Positions 40,660 through 49,466 of a stretch of 64,000 nt of DNA are shown here, piece after piece. Under the pieces are notes generated by a model that did not search any database, was not told where the DNA came from, and saw only the letters and a program-made list of their open reading frames with translations. This stretch comes from Intestinibacillus massiliensis. GTDB lineage: Bacteria > Bacillota > Clostridia > Oscillospirales > Butyricicoccaceae. The DNA lies in NCBI GenBank assembly GCA_029267335.1, contig JAJUJC010000004.1, positions 1 to 64,000 on the forward strand, given 5' to 3'. How positions within the stretch are numbered: position 1 is the first letter of the stretch; each line of letters opens with the position of its first letter. A program made the translations under genes and the position numbers.

Positions 40660-43263
40660 TTATGTTTTTGCGAGTTGAATACGTTGTGTAATCGTTTGGT
40701 TGACCGAAAGCGGCTGGCTGACGGTATTGTATCCGCTGCACGATACACGCGCGGTGTAATCGCCGCGTTTGATCTGGAAGCTCGCGAGACCATCCTTACC
40801 GGTCGTGACGGACTTGCCGCCCAATGCGACCGCTGCATCGGCAAGGTTCGCACCGTTCTGATCGGTCACATAGATGTTGACTGTCTCCATGATCGCCGCC
40901 GTAAAGCTGACCGACTGGCTGCCCGAAACGCTGATCGAGCGCGTCAGCGTCTCCGCAAAGCGGCTGTGCTTTGCCGTCAGGGTGTAGCTGCCGCGCTTGA
41001 CGTATGCGGTCGCGATGCCCTCGCTGTTCGTAGTCAGCGTCTGCGCAGGTGTTGCACCATCGGTCGTGCTACCGCTCGGCGCGATCGTGACTTCTACGCC
41101 CTCGAGCGCCTTGCCGAGATCATCGACGACCGTGGTCTTAATCGCATAGGTCGTGACATAATTGACACGCAGCACAGGATCGGTCCCCGTGGACATATCA
41201 AAGACTAAATCGACATAACCTGTGGACTTGCTGGGGGCAAGATCGGACAGCGCAGTCTTACTCAGCACAATCTGGTTGCCGGAAACTTTATACTGCCAAT
41301 TTTCCTGTAGTGTTTTATCGCCACAGGTGATCTTGCTCAGGGTTGCGCCGTCGACGCGGTTCAGCGTCACGGTGACGTCCTGATAGCCGCCGCTCGAGGT
41401 GTTGGCGTCAAAATCGACCGAGGTCGGCTTGACCTCATTTTTCGGTGAGCTGTCCTCGATGGTCAGCGACATGGTCGGGTTATTGCCCGCACTGACCTCA
41501 AACGTCACGGTATACACACCGGTCGAGCGCTTTTCGAGCGTTGTACGCTGCAAAATGACCGCGCCCGTCGCGCCGTTATAGGTGTAGTCCGTGCCGCGCT
41601 CAAGCGTTGTGCCCGCAAGCTTGATATTGTTGAAGGTCGCGCCCTTGGCAAGCTGCAGCGTCGCGGTCAGATTGGCATAGTTTGCCGCGTTGTGATACTT
41701 ATCGAACGTCGCGGAGGTAATATCCACAAAATTCTTTGCGGAATTTGTGATCGTGACGGGCAGCGTGCCGCGCGCCCCGTCCTCAAAATTGACTACGATT
41801 GCGTAATTACCCTCTTTCAGTGAGGCGATGTAGCTTTTGTAAAGACGAAAGCCCTGATCGGTCAGGCGGTAGTCAGTTCCATCCGTGAGCGTGGTTGTCC
41901 CGTTTGTCAGCTTTGTCACTTTTTTCGGGTCAGCGCTCATGGTGTAGTCCGTATAGGTATTGAGCGCATTTGTGTTGCCGATATCGAAGCTTGCGCTATT
42001 CGGCGTAATGACGACGCTGTTCGAGGATGCGGTGTTTTCCCCTGCGATCGTTGCGGTCACGCCGCTTGCAAGTGAGAGATTCGCAGGCTGCATCGCGAGC
42101 GAACAACCGGAGACATTGAGTGTTGCTTTGTGGATCGAACCGGTGCCCGTGACCGCGGTCACGGCGTTTGCGGTCAGCGCATTGATCGTGGAGGAGGAGG
42201 TCGTCGTGACGGACGACGCGCCGCTCGTGGTCAAACTCCACAGTGAGCCGTCGAGGGCGACGGTAGGCTTTTTATCGCCCGTGATCGTCACATCGGAAAA
42301 TCCGCCCGCGCTCACATCGAGCGACTGCTCACCGAGCGAGCAGCTCGTCTGCACCTCGGTCTTGCCGATGTTCGTCTTGCCGGTGGCAACGATGTCGATC
42401 GAACGCGACAGCGGTGTGGATACAACGAGCTTGGGCGCGGTCACACCATCGAGAGTGACCGCACCTCCGGATACGATGATCTTACCGTCGACCTGCACGT
42501 TGGACAGCGTGACCGCTTCGCTCAGCGTGCCCTCGGTGATATACAGATCGCCCTTGATCTCCACATTCGACAGCGTGCTGCCCGCAGAGATCGTCGCGTT
42601 CTTCACATCGCTGCGCAAATTCGCAGCGGTGTAGTTCACACCCTTTTTCTCCATGGAGGTACCCATGTAGTTATACAGAATTTTGGCAAACTCCGCGCGG
42701 GTGATCGTGTTTTTCGGCTTGAACGTGCCGTCGGTATAGCCGACGATATAGCCCGCCTCCACCGCCTCGGCGATATAGCCCGCGCTCCACGAGCTGATCT
42801 GCGCCTTGTCCTTAAAGGTGATGGAGGATGTGTTGCTCTCGGGCACGACCTTGTGCAGACGGCCGATAATGGTCGCTGCCTGCTCGCGCGTGATGCTGCC
42901 AAACGGGTCCATCTTGTTGTTGCCCACGCCTGTAATGTAGCCGTGTGCGACCGCAATCTGGATCGGCTCATAATACCAGCCCTGTGCGCCGGTCGAATCG
43001 AGCTTCGGCACATCGCTGAAGCTGATTTGCGCCTTTTCGGTAAAATTGAACGCACGGTTGAGATAACGCATGAACTCGGCGCGTGTGACTGTCTGCGCCG
43101 GCTTGTAGCTGCCGTCGGAGGACGGCTTCATCACCTCAAGCTCGCTGAGATATGTAATGTATTGCTTTGCCCAGTGGTTGGTCAGATCATTTGCCGCCAG
43201 TGCCATGGGACTCGCTGTCAGCAGCATGGTACCCGCCAGAACCGCGGATAAGAATTTCTTCAA
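40660..43263 (-). CDS. Large secreted SLH protein with regulatory-like Ig repeats
   Basis: An 867-residue surface protein. Signal peptide 1-23 (ending ASPMALA), then three SLH modules (about 25-80, 85-145, 150-205; WAKQYITYLSELEVM, FGSITREQAATIIGR, FKPKNTITRAEFAKIL). The middle has short beta repeats (NVEIKGDLYITEG, NVQVDGKIIVSGG) like a beta-solenoid, then Ig-like units. The last 160 residues contain two carboxypeptidase-regulatory-like domains (GKALEGVEVTIAPSG and GANLADAAVALGG). A cell-wall-anchored structural protein or adhesin; no enzyme domain seen. Strongly distinct from the element-borne SLH gene at 6368. Confidence 0.9.
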   Translation of the reverse strand: MKKFLSAVLAGTMLLTASPMALAANDLTNHWAKQYITYLSELEVMKPSSDGSYKPAQTVTRAEFMRYLNRAFNFTEKAQISFSDVPKLDSTGAQGWYYEPIQIAVAHGYITGVGNNKMDPFGSITREQAATIIGRLHKVVPESNTSSITFKDKAQISSWSAGYIAEAVEAGYIVGYTDGTFKPKNTITRAEFAKILYNYMGTSMEKKGVNYTAANLRSDVKNATISAGSTLSNVEIKGDLYITEGTLSEAVTLSNVQVDGKIIVSGGAVTLDGVTAPKLVVSTPLSRSIDIVATGKTNIGKTEVQTSCSLGEQSLDVSAGGFSDVTITGDKKPTVALDGSLWSLTTSGASSVTTTSSSTINALTANAVTAVTGTGSIHKATLNVSGCSLAMQPANLSLASGVTATIAGENTASSNSVVITPNSASFDIGNTNALNTYTDYTMSADPKKVTKLTNGTTTLTDGTDYRLTDQGFRLYKSYIASLKEGNYAIVVNFEDGARGTLPVTITNSAKNFVDITSATFDKYHNAANYANLTATLQLAKGATFNNIKLAGTTLERGTDYTYNGATGAVILQRTTLEKRSTGVYTVTFEVSAGNNPTMSLTIEDSSPKNEVKPTSVDFDANTSSGGYQDVTVTLNRVDGATLSKITCGDKTLQENWQYKVSGNQIVLSKTALSDLAPSKSTGYVDLVFDMSTGTDPVLRVNYVTTYAIKTTVVDDLGKALEGVEVTIAPSGSTTDGATPAQTLTTNSEGIATAYVKRGSYTLTAKHSRFAETLTRSISVSGSQSVSFTAAIMETVNIYVTDQNGANLADAAVALGGKSVTTGKDGLASFQIKRGDYTARVSCSGYNTVSQPLSVNQTITQRIQLAKT

Positions 43264-43370
43264 AGCAGCTCACCTCTTTCGCATGATTGGTTGCATGTAT
43301 CAGTAGTCTCTTTTATTTTAACATCTTTTGTTCGTTTTGTGTACTGTTATTTGTCGATATTCCGCCGCAT

Positions 43371-44174
43371 TCAGACGGAGCGCACAAAGCGCACGAACTG
43401 CCGCCCCTTGCGGCTGACGCCGGTAAACTCGAGCACGCGCGCCCGTCCTTTGCCGCGCACGGTGATGCGGTCGCCCGCCTCGATTTCCTTCTCCGCCTTC
43501 TCGCAGGCAAGCTGATTGACAAAAACGCGCCCGCAGGCGATCTCGCTCTGCGCTTCGGTACGCGACAGTCCAAAGGTCAGCGCAACGATGCTGTCGAGCC
43601 GCGCGGACGCGACGCTGCCCTCGTGCGCTTCGCTCTCCTCCTGCACAAGGTGCAGCGCGGCGAGCGGCAGTTCCTCGAGCGACAGTCGCTTGCGCCCAGC
43701 CTGTGCAAAGTGCAGCCGCACGAACTCCGCGACCTCGCGCAGCACCAAAATATCCGCGCCCTGTTCGTTCACCAGAATATCTCCCACGCTGTCGCGGCGC
43801 AGCCCCAGCCCCATGAGCGAGCCGAGGTAATCGCGGTGCGTCAGCGTATCCGCCGCGTGCTTGTGCACACGCAGCAGCGCAATGGGGGTATTATCCTCAT
43901 TTTGCGCGTCCTCTGCGGTCAGATAGTCGGGATAAAACACGGCGCAGGCGCGCTCCGCATCCGTATATCCGCCGGCAAAGACCATCTGCCCCTCGCCGCC
44001 CGCAAGGCGCACCGCCTGCGCGACCAGTGAACGCTCCCGCAGATCGAGAAAACGCGTGCTTGTCAGGTAAGCACGCTCGTGACACGTCGCGAGTTTATCC
44101 AGCGCATTTGCAAGCAGCATGCGGTCGTCGTCCGAACGTGCGAGCGCACGCAAAATTTCTTCCTTACTTTTCAT
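43371..44174 (-). CDS. ylmH: YlmH-type S4-domain RNA-binding protein
   Basis: A 267-residue protein. The N-terminal two thirds match YlmH (FLDLRERSLVAQAVRLAGG, SLMGLGLRRDSVGDILV), and the C-terminal S4 RNA-binding domain covers about 185-250 (ARLDSIVALTFGLSRTEAQ, GRVFVNQLACEKAEKEIEAGD). YlmH binds stalled ribosomal complexes and lies with the division genes in many Firmicutes. Here it stands alone between an SLH gene and birA. Confidence 0.92.
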   Translation of the reverse strand: MKSKEEILRALARSDDDRMLLANALDKLATCHERAYLTSTRFLDLRERSLVAQAVRLAGGEGQMVFAGGYTDAERACAVFYPDYLTAEDAQNEDNTPIALLRVHKHAADTLTHRDYLGSLMGLGLRRDSVGDILVNEQGADILVLREVAEFVRLHFAQAGRKRLSLEELPLAALHLVQEESEAHEGSVASARLDSIVALTFGLSRTEAQSEIACGRVFVNQLACEKAEKEIEAGDRITVRGKGRARVLEFTGVSRKGRQFVRFVRSV

Positions 44175-44265
44175 AGTGCCTCCTTTGATGCTATCTTTTA
44201 TTGTACAGGAAGCAAAAATCGTTTACAATATAAGCAGCAACGAATTTACAGGGAGGTCACATTTT

Positions 44266-45240
44266 ATGGTACGCGACGAAGTTTTGCGCGCGCTTGAAGC
44301 GCAGCGCGGACAGTGCATCAGCGGCGCCGCACTCGCACAAACGCTCGGCGTGTCGCGCGCAGCGGTCTGGAAAGCAATCGAAAAACTGCGTGCAGACGGT
44401 CTGGCGATCGACGCGCTCGCGGGGGAGGGCTATGCGCTGCGTGCGGACGACGACACACTGACGGAAGAAGCGGTGCACGCCGCACGCCATGCGCACACGC
44501 TCGGCAGCGCCCTTACGGTCCTCCCCGAGACCGATTCGACCAATTCGCTCATGAAGCGCGCCTACGCAGATGCACCGCATGGCTTCACCCTTATTGCGTG
44601 CAGACAGACTGCGGGACGCGGCAGACTGGGGCGCACCTTCTGTTCACCCGACGGCGGGCTGTATCTGAGCGTGCTGCTCCGCCCCAAGCTGCCGCTTGCG
44701 CAGCTCAATCTGGTCACGCTCGCCGCGGCGGTCGCGGTATGCCGCGCCCTCGAACGGCTGACACCGCTTGCGCCTGCCATCAAGTGGGTCAACGATGTGC
44801 TTGTGGATGAGCGCAAGCTGTGCGGCATCCTGACCGAAGCGGCAATCGAGGGTGAAACCGGCGCGATCGACTTCGTCGTGGTCGGCATCGGCGTCAATCT
44901 GCGTCTGGATCGCAATGCGCTGCCTCCCGATGTACAGTCCATCGCGTGCGCGCTTGCCGATCTGACGCGCGAGGTGCCGCGCCGCGCGGTACTCGCCGCC
45001 GCGATTCTGGACGAGCTCGACGCGCTTTATGCGTTGCTGGAACATGGACAGTCCGATCTGCTGCTTGCGGAATATCGCACGCGGCTGTGTGTGCTCGGAC
45101 GCACGGTACGCGTGTGCGCGCCGCAGGGCGTCTATGATGCGCGCGTGCAGGATCTCGACGCAAACGGACATTTACTGGTGTGCACGCCGGACGGCGCGCA
45201 GCACACGCTGTCCTCGGGGGAGATCAGCATCCGCCTGTAG
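44266..45240 (+). CDS. birA: Biotin operon repressor / biotin-protein ligase BirA
   Basis: A 324-residue two-domain protein. N-terminal winged helix (CISGAALAQTLGVSRAAVWKAIEKL), then the ligase domain with the biotinyl-AMP loop GRGRLGRTFCSPDGGLYLS, KWVNDVLV and KLCGILTE, and an SH3-like C-terminal domain. It attaches biotin to carboxylases and, through the helix-turn-helix, represses biotin genes. ATG 44266 with GGGAGG upstream is chosen over the longer frame. Confidence 0.95.
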   Translation: MVRDEVLRALEAQRGQCISGAALAQTLGVSRAAVWKAIEKLRADGLAIDALAGEGYALRADDDTLTEEAVHAARHAHTLGSALTVLPETDSTNSLMKRAYADAPHGFTLIACRQTAGRGRLGRTFCSPDGGLYLSVLLRPKLPLAQLNLVTLAAAVAVCRALERLTPLAPAIKWVNDVLVDERKLCGILTEAAIEGETGAIDFVVVGIGVNLRLDRNALPPDVQSIACALADLTREVPRRAVLAAAILDELDALYALLEHGQSDLLLAEYRTRLCVLGRTVRVCAPQGVYDARVQDLDANGHLLVCTPDGAQHTLSSGEISIRL

Positions 45241-45281
45241 CATAGACGATACATTTTTTCCATTTGTTCCGGAAATCTACA

Positions 45282-45317
45282 AAAAAAGGCGACCTGCCTG
45301 CGCAGGTCGCCTTTTTT
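45282..45317. terminator. Bidirectional terminator between birA and rnj
   Basis: A perfect 16-bp stem (45282-45297 with 45302-45317) with A and T runs on the two sides. Confidence 0.92.
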
Positions 45318-45326
45318 GATGCCGTT

Positions 45327-46985
45327 TTAGATTTCCATGATGACCGGAAGGATCATCGGGCTTCTCGCGGTCTTTTGGAACAAATACTCACCGAGTACGT
45401 TTTTCAGTTCGCTCTTGATACCGTTCCAGTCGCGGATATGCTCTCCGGCGCACTTGTCGAGCGCCTTCTGCGACATGCGGCGCAGCTCTTCCATGAGTGC
45501 GTCCGCTTCCTTGACATAGATAAAGCCGCGCGATACGATGTCGGGTCCCGCAATGACGACACCGCTTTCGCGATCCATCGTGACGACGACGACGAGCAGA
45601 CCGTCCTCTGCGAGGTGTCTGCGGTCGCGCAGCACCGCGGTGCCGACGTCGCCGATGCCCAGACCGTCAACGAGCACACGGCCCGACGGCACCGGATTTG
45701 CCAGACGCACCGTCTTTTCTGTGATCTCGATCGGTCTGCCAACCTCGGAAATAATGACGTTTTTCTCGTTCACACCCATCTGGCGTGCAAGCTGACCGTG
45801 CATCTCGAGGTGGCGGTGCTCACCGTGCACCGGAATGAAATATTTGGGCTTGCACAAAGCAAGCATGAGCTTTTGCTCTTCCTGACACGCGTGCCCGGAG
45901 ACATGAATCATCGCGCTGCGGTCGTAAATAATCTCCGCGCCCTTTTTGGACAGCTCGTTGACCATTGTATAAACCGCTTTTTCGTTGCCGGGGATCGCAG
46001 ATGCCGCAATCAGGATGCGGTCTCCATGACCGACCTCGACCTGCTTATGTGAGGAATAGGCCATGCGATAGAGCGCAGACATCGTCTCGCCCTGTGAACC
46101 GGTGGATACGATGACGATCTTGTTCTGTGGGTATTTATTGATCGTGTTGAGATCAATCAGCACCTTCTTGTCGTCGTGCAGATACCCCAGCTCCATTGCC
46201 ACCGCGGAAATGTTCTCCATGCTGCGTCCGCAGATCGCAACCTTGCGCCCATGACGCGCCGCAAGATCAAAAATCTGCTGCAAGCGGTAGATGTTCGACG
46301 CGAATGTCGCGATGATGATACGCTGGTCGCAGTCCTTGAAGTATTTTTCAAAGGATGCGCCGACCACCTGCTCGCTCGGCGTGAAGCCCGAACGCTCGAC
46401 ATTGGTCGAATCGCTCATCAGCGCAAGCACGCCTTCCTTGCCCAGTTCGCCAAAGCGTGCAAGGTCGATCATTTCGCCCGAAACCGGCGTCAGGTCGATC
46501 TTAAAGTCGCCTGTATGCACCAGTGTGCCAAGCGGCGTGCGAATCGCTAACGCAACCGAATCCGCGATGGAGTGGTTCGTGTGAATGAACTCAATCTCAA
46601 AGCAGCCCAGTTTGATACGGTCGCCCGCCTTGACACGCATGAGCTTGACCTTATCGAGCATACGGTGTTCCGTCAGCTTGTGCTCCACAATACCGCAGGT
46701 CAGGCGCGTCGCGTAGACCGGAACATTGAGCTCGCGCAGAACATAGGGGATCGCACCAATGTGATCCTCGTGTCCGTGCGTGATAACAAAGCCGCGCACC
46801 TTGCTGCGGTGGCGCTTGAGATAGGTGATGTCCGGAATGACCAGATCGACGCCCAGCATGTCGTCATCCGGAAATGCCAGACCGCAGTCGATGACAATAA
46901 TGTCGCTGCCGTATTCGATCGCGGTCATGTTCTTGCCGATCTCATCAAGACCACCCAACGGTACAATCTTCAGTTTTTCCTTCAT
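45327..46985 (-). CDS. rnj: Ribonuclease J
   Basis: A 552-residue metallo-beta-lactamase nuclease. HGHEDHIGAIPYV is the zinc motif at about residues 70-82; TGDFKIDLTPV, SDSTNVERSGFTPSE, STGSQGETMSALYRMA and HVSGHACQEEQKLML are RNase J landmarks; the C-terminal domain includes SRGFIYVKEAD. It has 5'-exo and endonuclease activity in mRNA decay and rRNA processing. A minus-strand promoter lies at 47155-47183. Confidence 0.96.
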   Translation of the reverse strand: MKEKLKIVPLGGLDEIGKNMTAIEYGSDIIVIDCGLAFPDDDMLGVDLVIPDITYLKRHRSKVRGFVITHGHEDHIGAIPYVLRELNVPVYATRLTCGIVEHKLTEHRMLDKVKLMRVKAGDRIKLGCFEIEFIHTNHSIADSVALAIRTPLGTLVHTGDFKIDLTPVSGEMIDLARFGELGKEGVLALMSDSTNVERSGFTPSEQVVGASFEKYFKDCDQRIIIATFASNIYRLQQIFDLAARHGRKVAICGRSMENISAVAMELGYLHDDKKVLIDLNTINKYPQNKIVIVSTGSQGETMSALYRMAYSSHKQVEVGHGDRILIAASAIPGNEKAVYTMVNELSKKGAEIIYDRSAMIHVSGHACQEEQKLMLALCKPKYFIPVHGEHRHLEMHGQLARQMGVNEKNVIISEVGRPIEITEKTVRLANPVPSGRVLVDGLGIGDVGTAVLRDRRHLAEDGLLVVVVTMDRESGVVIAGPDIVSRGFIYVKEADALMEELRRMSQKALDKCAGEHIRDWNGIKSELKNVLGEYLFQKTARSPMILPVIMEI

Positions 46986-47154
46986 AATCGTTTATCACTT
47001 TCCTTTTCAGCGTAAATTCAGTTGTAAAAACGGCTTTTGCCGCTCATGAAGGGAAAGGCGGCGCGAGCATGCGCGCTGCATCCCTGTTTTCCAAATTTTG
47101 ATTGCACTGCGATGGCAAACAGCCGTCCAGCAATGTACAAATTTATGCAAGATT

Positions 47155-47183
47155 ATTATAGCATGTTCCCACCCCCTTGTACA
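47155..47183 (-). promoter_or_regulatory. Sigma-A promoter for rnj
   Basis: On the minus strand: TGTACA (47178-47183), 17 bases, TATAAT (47155-47160). The leader would be about 160 nt. Confidence 0.6.
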
Positions 47184-47353
47184 GCCCAAATTCCGTATCT
47201 GGTATCAAAGCACGCGGAGAACGCAGCGGAAACGCGTGCCGAACAAGGTTACACGTTGGTAAAAACGTGTTGTTTTATCGCATATTTACGCAGGTTATAC
47301 GGTTTATTTAGATTATAAAAGTATTCTCTTTCCCGGCGTCTGCAAAAAAATGT

Positions 47354-47382
47354 TTGACAAACTGCCGTGTGCCGTGTATTAT
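47354..47382 (+). promoter_or_regulatory. Sigma-A promoter for the 3D-domain gene
   Basis: TTGACA (47354-47359), exactly 17 bases, TATTAT (47377-47382). The leader of about 100 bases contains two copies of GGTAACAAT (47395 and 47418 regions). I do not see a ydaO-type riboswitch. Confidence 0.85.
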
Positions 47383-47489
47383 AAATTACAAGTTGGTAAC
47401 AATCCGAAAGCAAAACGGTAACAATTCGGTTGCCGCGGCGCAGCCCCCTTTCGGGCGCGTCTTTCCGAACGAGACCAAGGAGAAGATTT

Positions 47490-48104
47490 ATGTTTTTCAG
47501 TTCTAAGAACACGATTCGCGGCATCATCGCCGCTACAGTATGTGCATGTGCAATGACGATTTCCGCTTTCGCGGCGGACATTGCCGCCATCGCGCCGGTC
47601 GGTGCTTCCGCTGCGGAAGGCACGGTGCTGAGCGCACAGCAGGTCGATACCGCTGCACAGGCACAGGCGCAAGCCGAAGCAGAACGCGCGGCTGCCGCAC
47701 AGGCGGCTGCGGAAGCTGCACGCCGTACACTGCTCAACTATCAGCCGGTTTACGGCGGTATGGTTCGTTTCTCTACCGCAAAGAGCGCGAGCGAGGTCAT
47801 CACCGCGAACGGTCGCGCACTCGGCAGCTATAAGCTGAGCTTTTACTGCCCGTGTGAGCAGTGCTCCGGTCACTGGGGCGGACGAACCAGCTCGGGCGCA
47901 CGCGCGACCGAGGGCCGTACGATCGCTGTTGACCCTCGCAAGATTCCGATCGGCAGCCGTGTGTTTATTGAAGGCTTTGGCGATTTCATCGCAGAGGATG
48001 TCGGCGGCGCGATCAAGGGCAACCGCATTGATATTTACGTCGGCGGTCACAGCCGCGCGCAGCAGCTCGGTATCCAGTATGCCAACGTCTATATTATGAA
48101 CTAA
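47490..48104 (+). CDS. Secreted 3D-domain protein
   Basis: A 204-residue exported protein. Signal peptide 1-29, an Ala/Gln-rich linker (about 45-78) that is probably helical, then the 3D domain (about 108-204): LSFYCPCEQCSGHWGG, TIAVDPRKIPIGS, FIAEDVGGAIKGNRIDIYVGG, carrying the three Asp. This double-psi beta-barrel occurs in MltA-like and YocH/YabE-type wall enzymes. AAGGAG lies 7 bases before the ATG. Confidence 0.9.
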   Translation: MFFSSKNTIRGIIAATVCACAMTISAFAADIAAIAPVGASAAEGTVLSAQQVDTAAQAQAQAEAERAAAAQAAAEAARRTLLNYQPVYGGMVRFSTAKSASEVITANGRALGSYKLSFYCPCEQCSGHWGGRTSSGARATEGRTIAVDPRKIPIGSRVFIEGFGDFIAEDVGGAIKGNRIDIYVGGHSRAQQLGIQYANVYIMN

Positions 48105-48121
48105 AGAGTCGTCTTTTTCTC

Positions 48122-48149
48122 GCGGCGAAGCAGTGCTTCGCCGCTTTTT
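48122..48149 (+). terminator. Terminator after the 3D-domain gene
   Basis: GCGGCGAAGCA/TGCTTCGCCGC stem (48122-48132 with 48134-48144) and a T run. Confidence 0.88.
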
Positions 48150-48204
48150 CTTGTATTTTATCCATAATTCTGCTATAGTAACAGCAAACGAGGTGATTTT
48201 TTTG

Positions 48205-48726
48205 ATGAACACAGCCAAACGTCGGGAGGAGATCACGCGGGTGCTCGCGGAAAGCAATACGCCGCTGAGTGCAACCGCACTTGCAGCCCGTTTTTCGGTC
48301 AGCCGCCAGATCGTCGTCGGAGATATCGCGCTGCTGCGCGCGAGCGGGCTTGCGGTGCTTGCCACGCCGCGCGGATATATTCTTGAAACACCGGCAAATG
48401 AACCACAAACCTTTGAAAAAACCATCGTTTGCGCACATGATGACGCGCAAATGGCAGAGGAATTGTACACCATTGTGGACTTGGGCGGCGGCGTGCTTGA
48501 TGTGACGGTCGAGCATTCGGTCTACGGCGAGCTTTGTGCCCCGCTGCGCATCTTTTCACGCTATGACGCGGATCTCTTCCTCGAGAAAATTCACGTCCCC
48601 GGCGTGCGTCCGCTGTGCGATCTGACCGGCGGCGTGCACCTGCACCGGATCCGCTGTGCAGATGAATCCACCTTTACACGCATTGAGCGCGCACTGCTGG
48701 ACAAAAAACTGCTCCTGCCGCGCTGA
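48205..48726 (+). CDS. niaR: Niacin-responsive repressor NiaR
   Basis: A 173-residue regulator: N-terminal helix-turn-helix (SATALAARFSVSRQIVVGDIALLRASG) and C-terminal 3H domain (TIVCAHDDAQMAEELYTIVDLGGG, DVTVEHSVYGEL, TGGVHLHRI with the metal-binding His). It represses NAD-salvage and niacin-uptake genes when nicotinic acid is present. The transporter gene niaX lies next, behind a near-ideal NiaR operator. GAGGTG precedes ATG 48205. Confidence 0.94.
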   Translation: MNTAKRREEITRVLAESNTPLSATALAARFSVSRQIVVGDIALLRASGLAVLATPRGYILETPANEPQTFEKTIVCAHDDAQMAEELYTIVDLGGGVLDVTVEHSVYGELCAPLRIFSRYDADLFLEKIHVPGVRPLCDLTGGVHLHRIRCADESTFTRIERALLDKKLLLPR

Positions 48727-48746
48727 TTTTTTAGGCAAAGCTTTGG

Positions 48747-48810
48747 TTGACAATTTTGCAGAACGTGTTATAATAGCCTAGACATGTGTCAAGACACATG
48801 TCTAGGCTAT
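48747..48810 (+). promoter_or_regulatory. niaX promoter with NiaR operator
   Basis: TTGACA (48747-48752), 16 bases, TATAAT (48769-48774). A 38-bp inverted repeat (48773-48790 with 48793-48810) overlaps the -10 and start site; its core GACATGTGTC-AA-GACACATGTC matches the TGTC-N2-GACA centre known for NiaR sites. Binding would block transcription. The hairpin is not followed by a T run. Confidence 0.88.
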
Positions 48811-48845
48811 TCGTTTCACTTCACAAAACAAAGGAGCGCTTTACT

Positions 48846-49412
48846 ATGACTTCTGCTTCCAGCCAAAAGCTGTACCGCATGGTGCTTGCCGCACTGCTGT
48901 GCGCGGTCGGCATCGTCATCCCCATGTTTATGCCGCGTATCACGGTCGGTCCGATGTCGTTCACGCTTGCGAGCCACGTCGCGATCTTCCTCGGCATGTT
49001 CATCTCCCCTGCGGTCGCGATCTCCGTCTGCCTGGGCACAACGCTCGGCTTTTTCATCACCGCACCGTTCGTCATTGCACTGCGTGCGGCGTCGCATATT
49101 ATTTTCGCGACCATCGGCGCGTTCATCCTGCAAAAGAATCCCGACATTATCCGCCGTCCCGCGTCGAGTGCGCTGTTCAACCTCGGTCTGGCGGCAGTCC
49201 ACGGTCTCGCAGAAGCGATGATTGTCACACCGCTGTTCCTGCGCGGGGGCATGGCAGCGAACCTGACCGACCTCGGCTTTTTCACCGCAGTCGTGCTGCT
49301 CGTCGGCGTGGGCACGATGGTACATTCTATGGTCGACTATTCGATCTCCATCGTGCTGTGGAAGCCGCTGCAATCCGTGCTGCGCCCTGCAACGCAGCAA
49401 ATCGCTCAATAA
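48846..49412 (+). CDS. niaX: Niacin transporter substrate-binding subunit (ECF S component)
   Basis: A 188-residue membrane protein of the NiaX family with about six helices: LAALLCAVGIVIPMFMPRI, GPMSFTLASHVAIFLGMFI, ISVCLGTTLGFFI, then FNLGLAAVHGLAEAMI. As an ECF S component it captures niacin and works with a shared energising module encoded elsewhere. Regulated by the adjacent NiaR operator. AAGGAG precedes ATG 48846. Confidence 0.9.
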   Translation: MTSASSQKLYRMVLAALLCAVGIVIPMFMPRITVGPMSFTLASHVAIFLGMFISPAVAISVCLGTTLGFFITAPFVIALRAASHIIFATIGAFILQKNPDIIRRPASSALFNLGLAAVHGLAEAMIVTPLFLRGGMAANLTDLGFFTAVVLLVGVGTMVHSMVDYSISIVLWKPLQSVLRPATQQIAQ

Positions 49413-49425
49413 CTCATTTGCACAG

Positions 49426-49464
49426 AAAAAAGCACCAGAAACATTGGTTTCCGGTGCTTTTTCC
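49426..49464. terminator. Terminator between niaX and metH
   Basis: A 16-bp stem with one A-C mismatch (AAAGCACC ... GGTGCTTT) serving convergent genes. Confidence 0.88.
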
Positions 49465-49466
49465 AT

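Noticed and set aside
47383-47489. ydaO (c-di-AMP) riboswitch ahead of the 3D-domain gene
   Set aside because: The leader is too short and lacks the conserved core; only a GGTAACAAT repeat is present.
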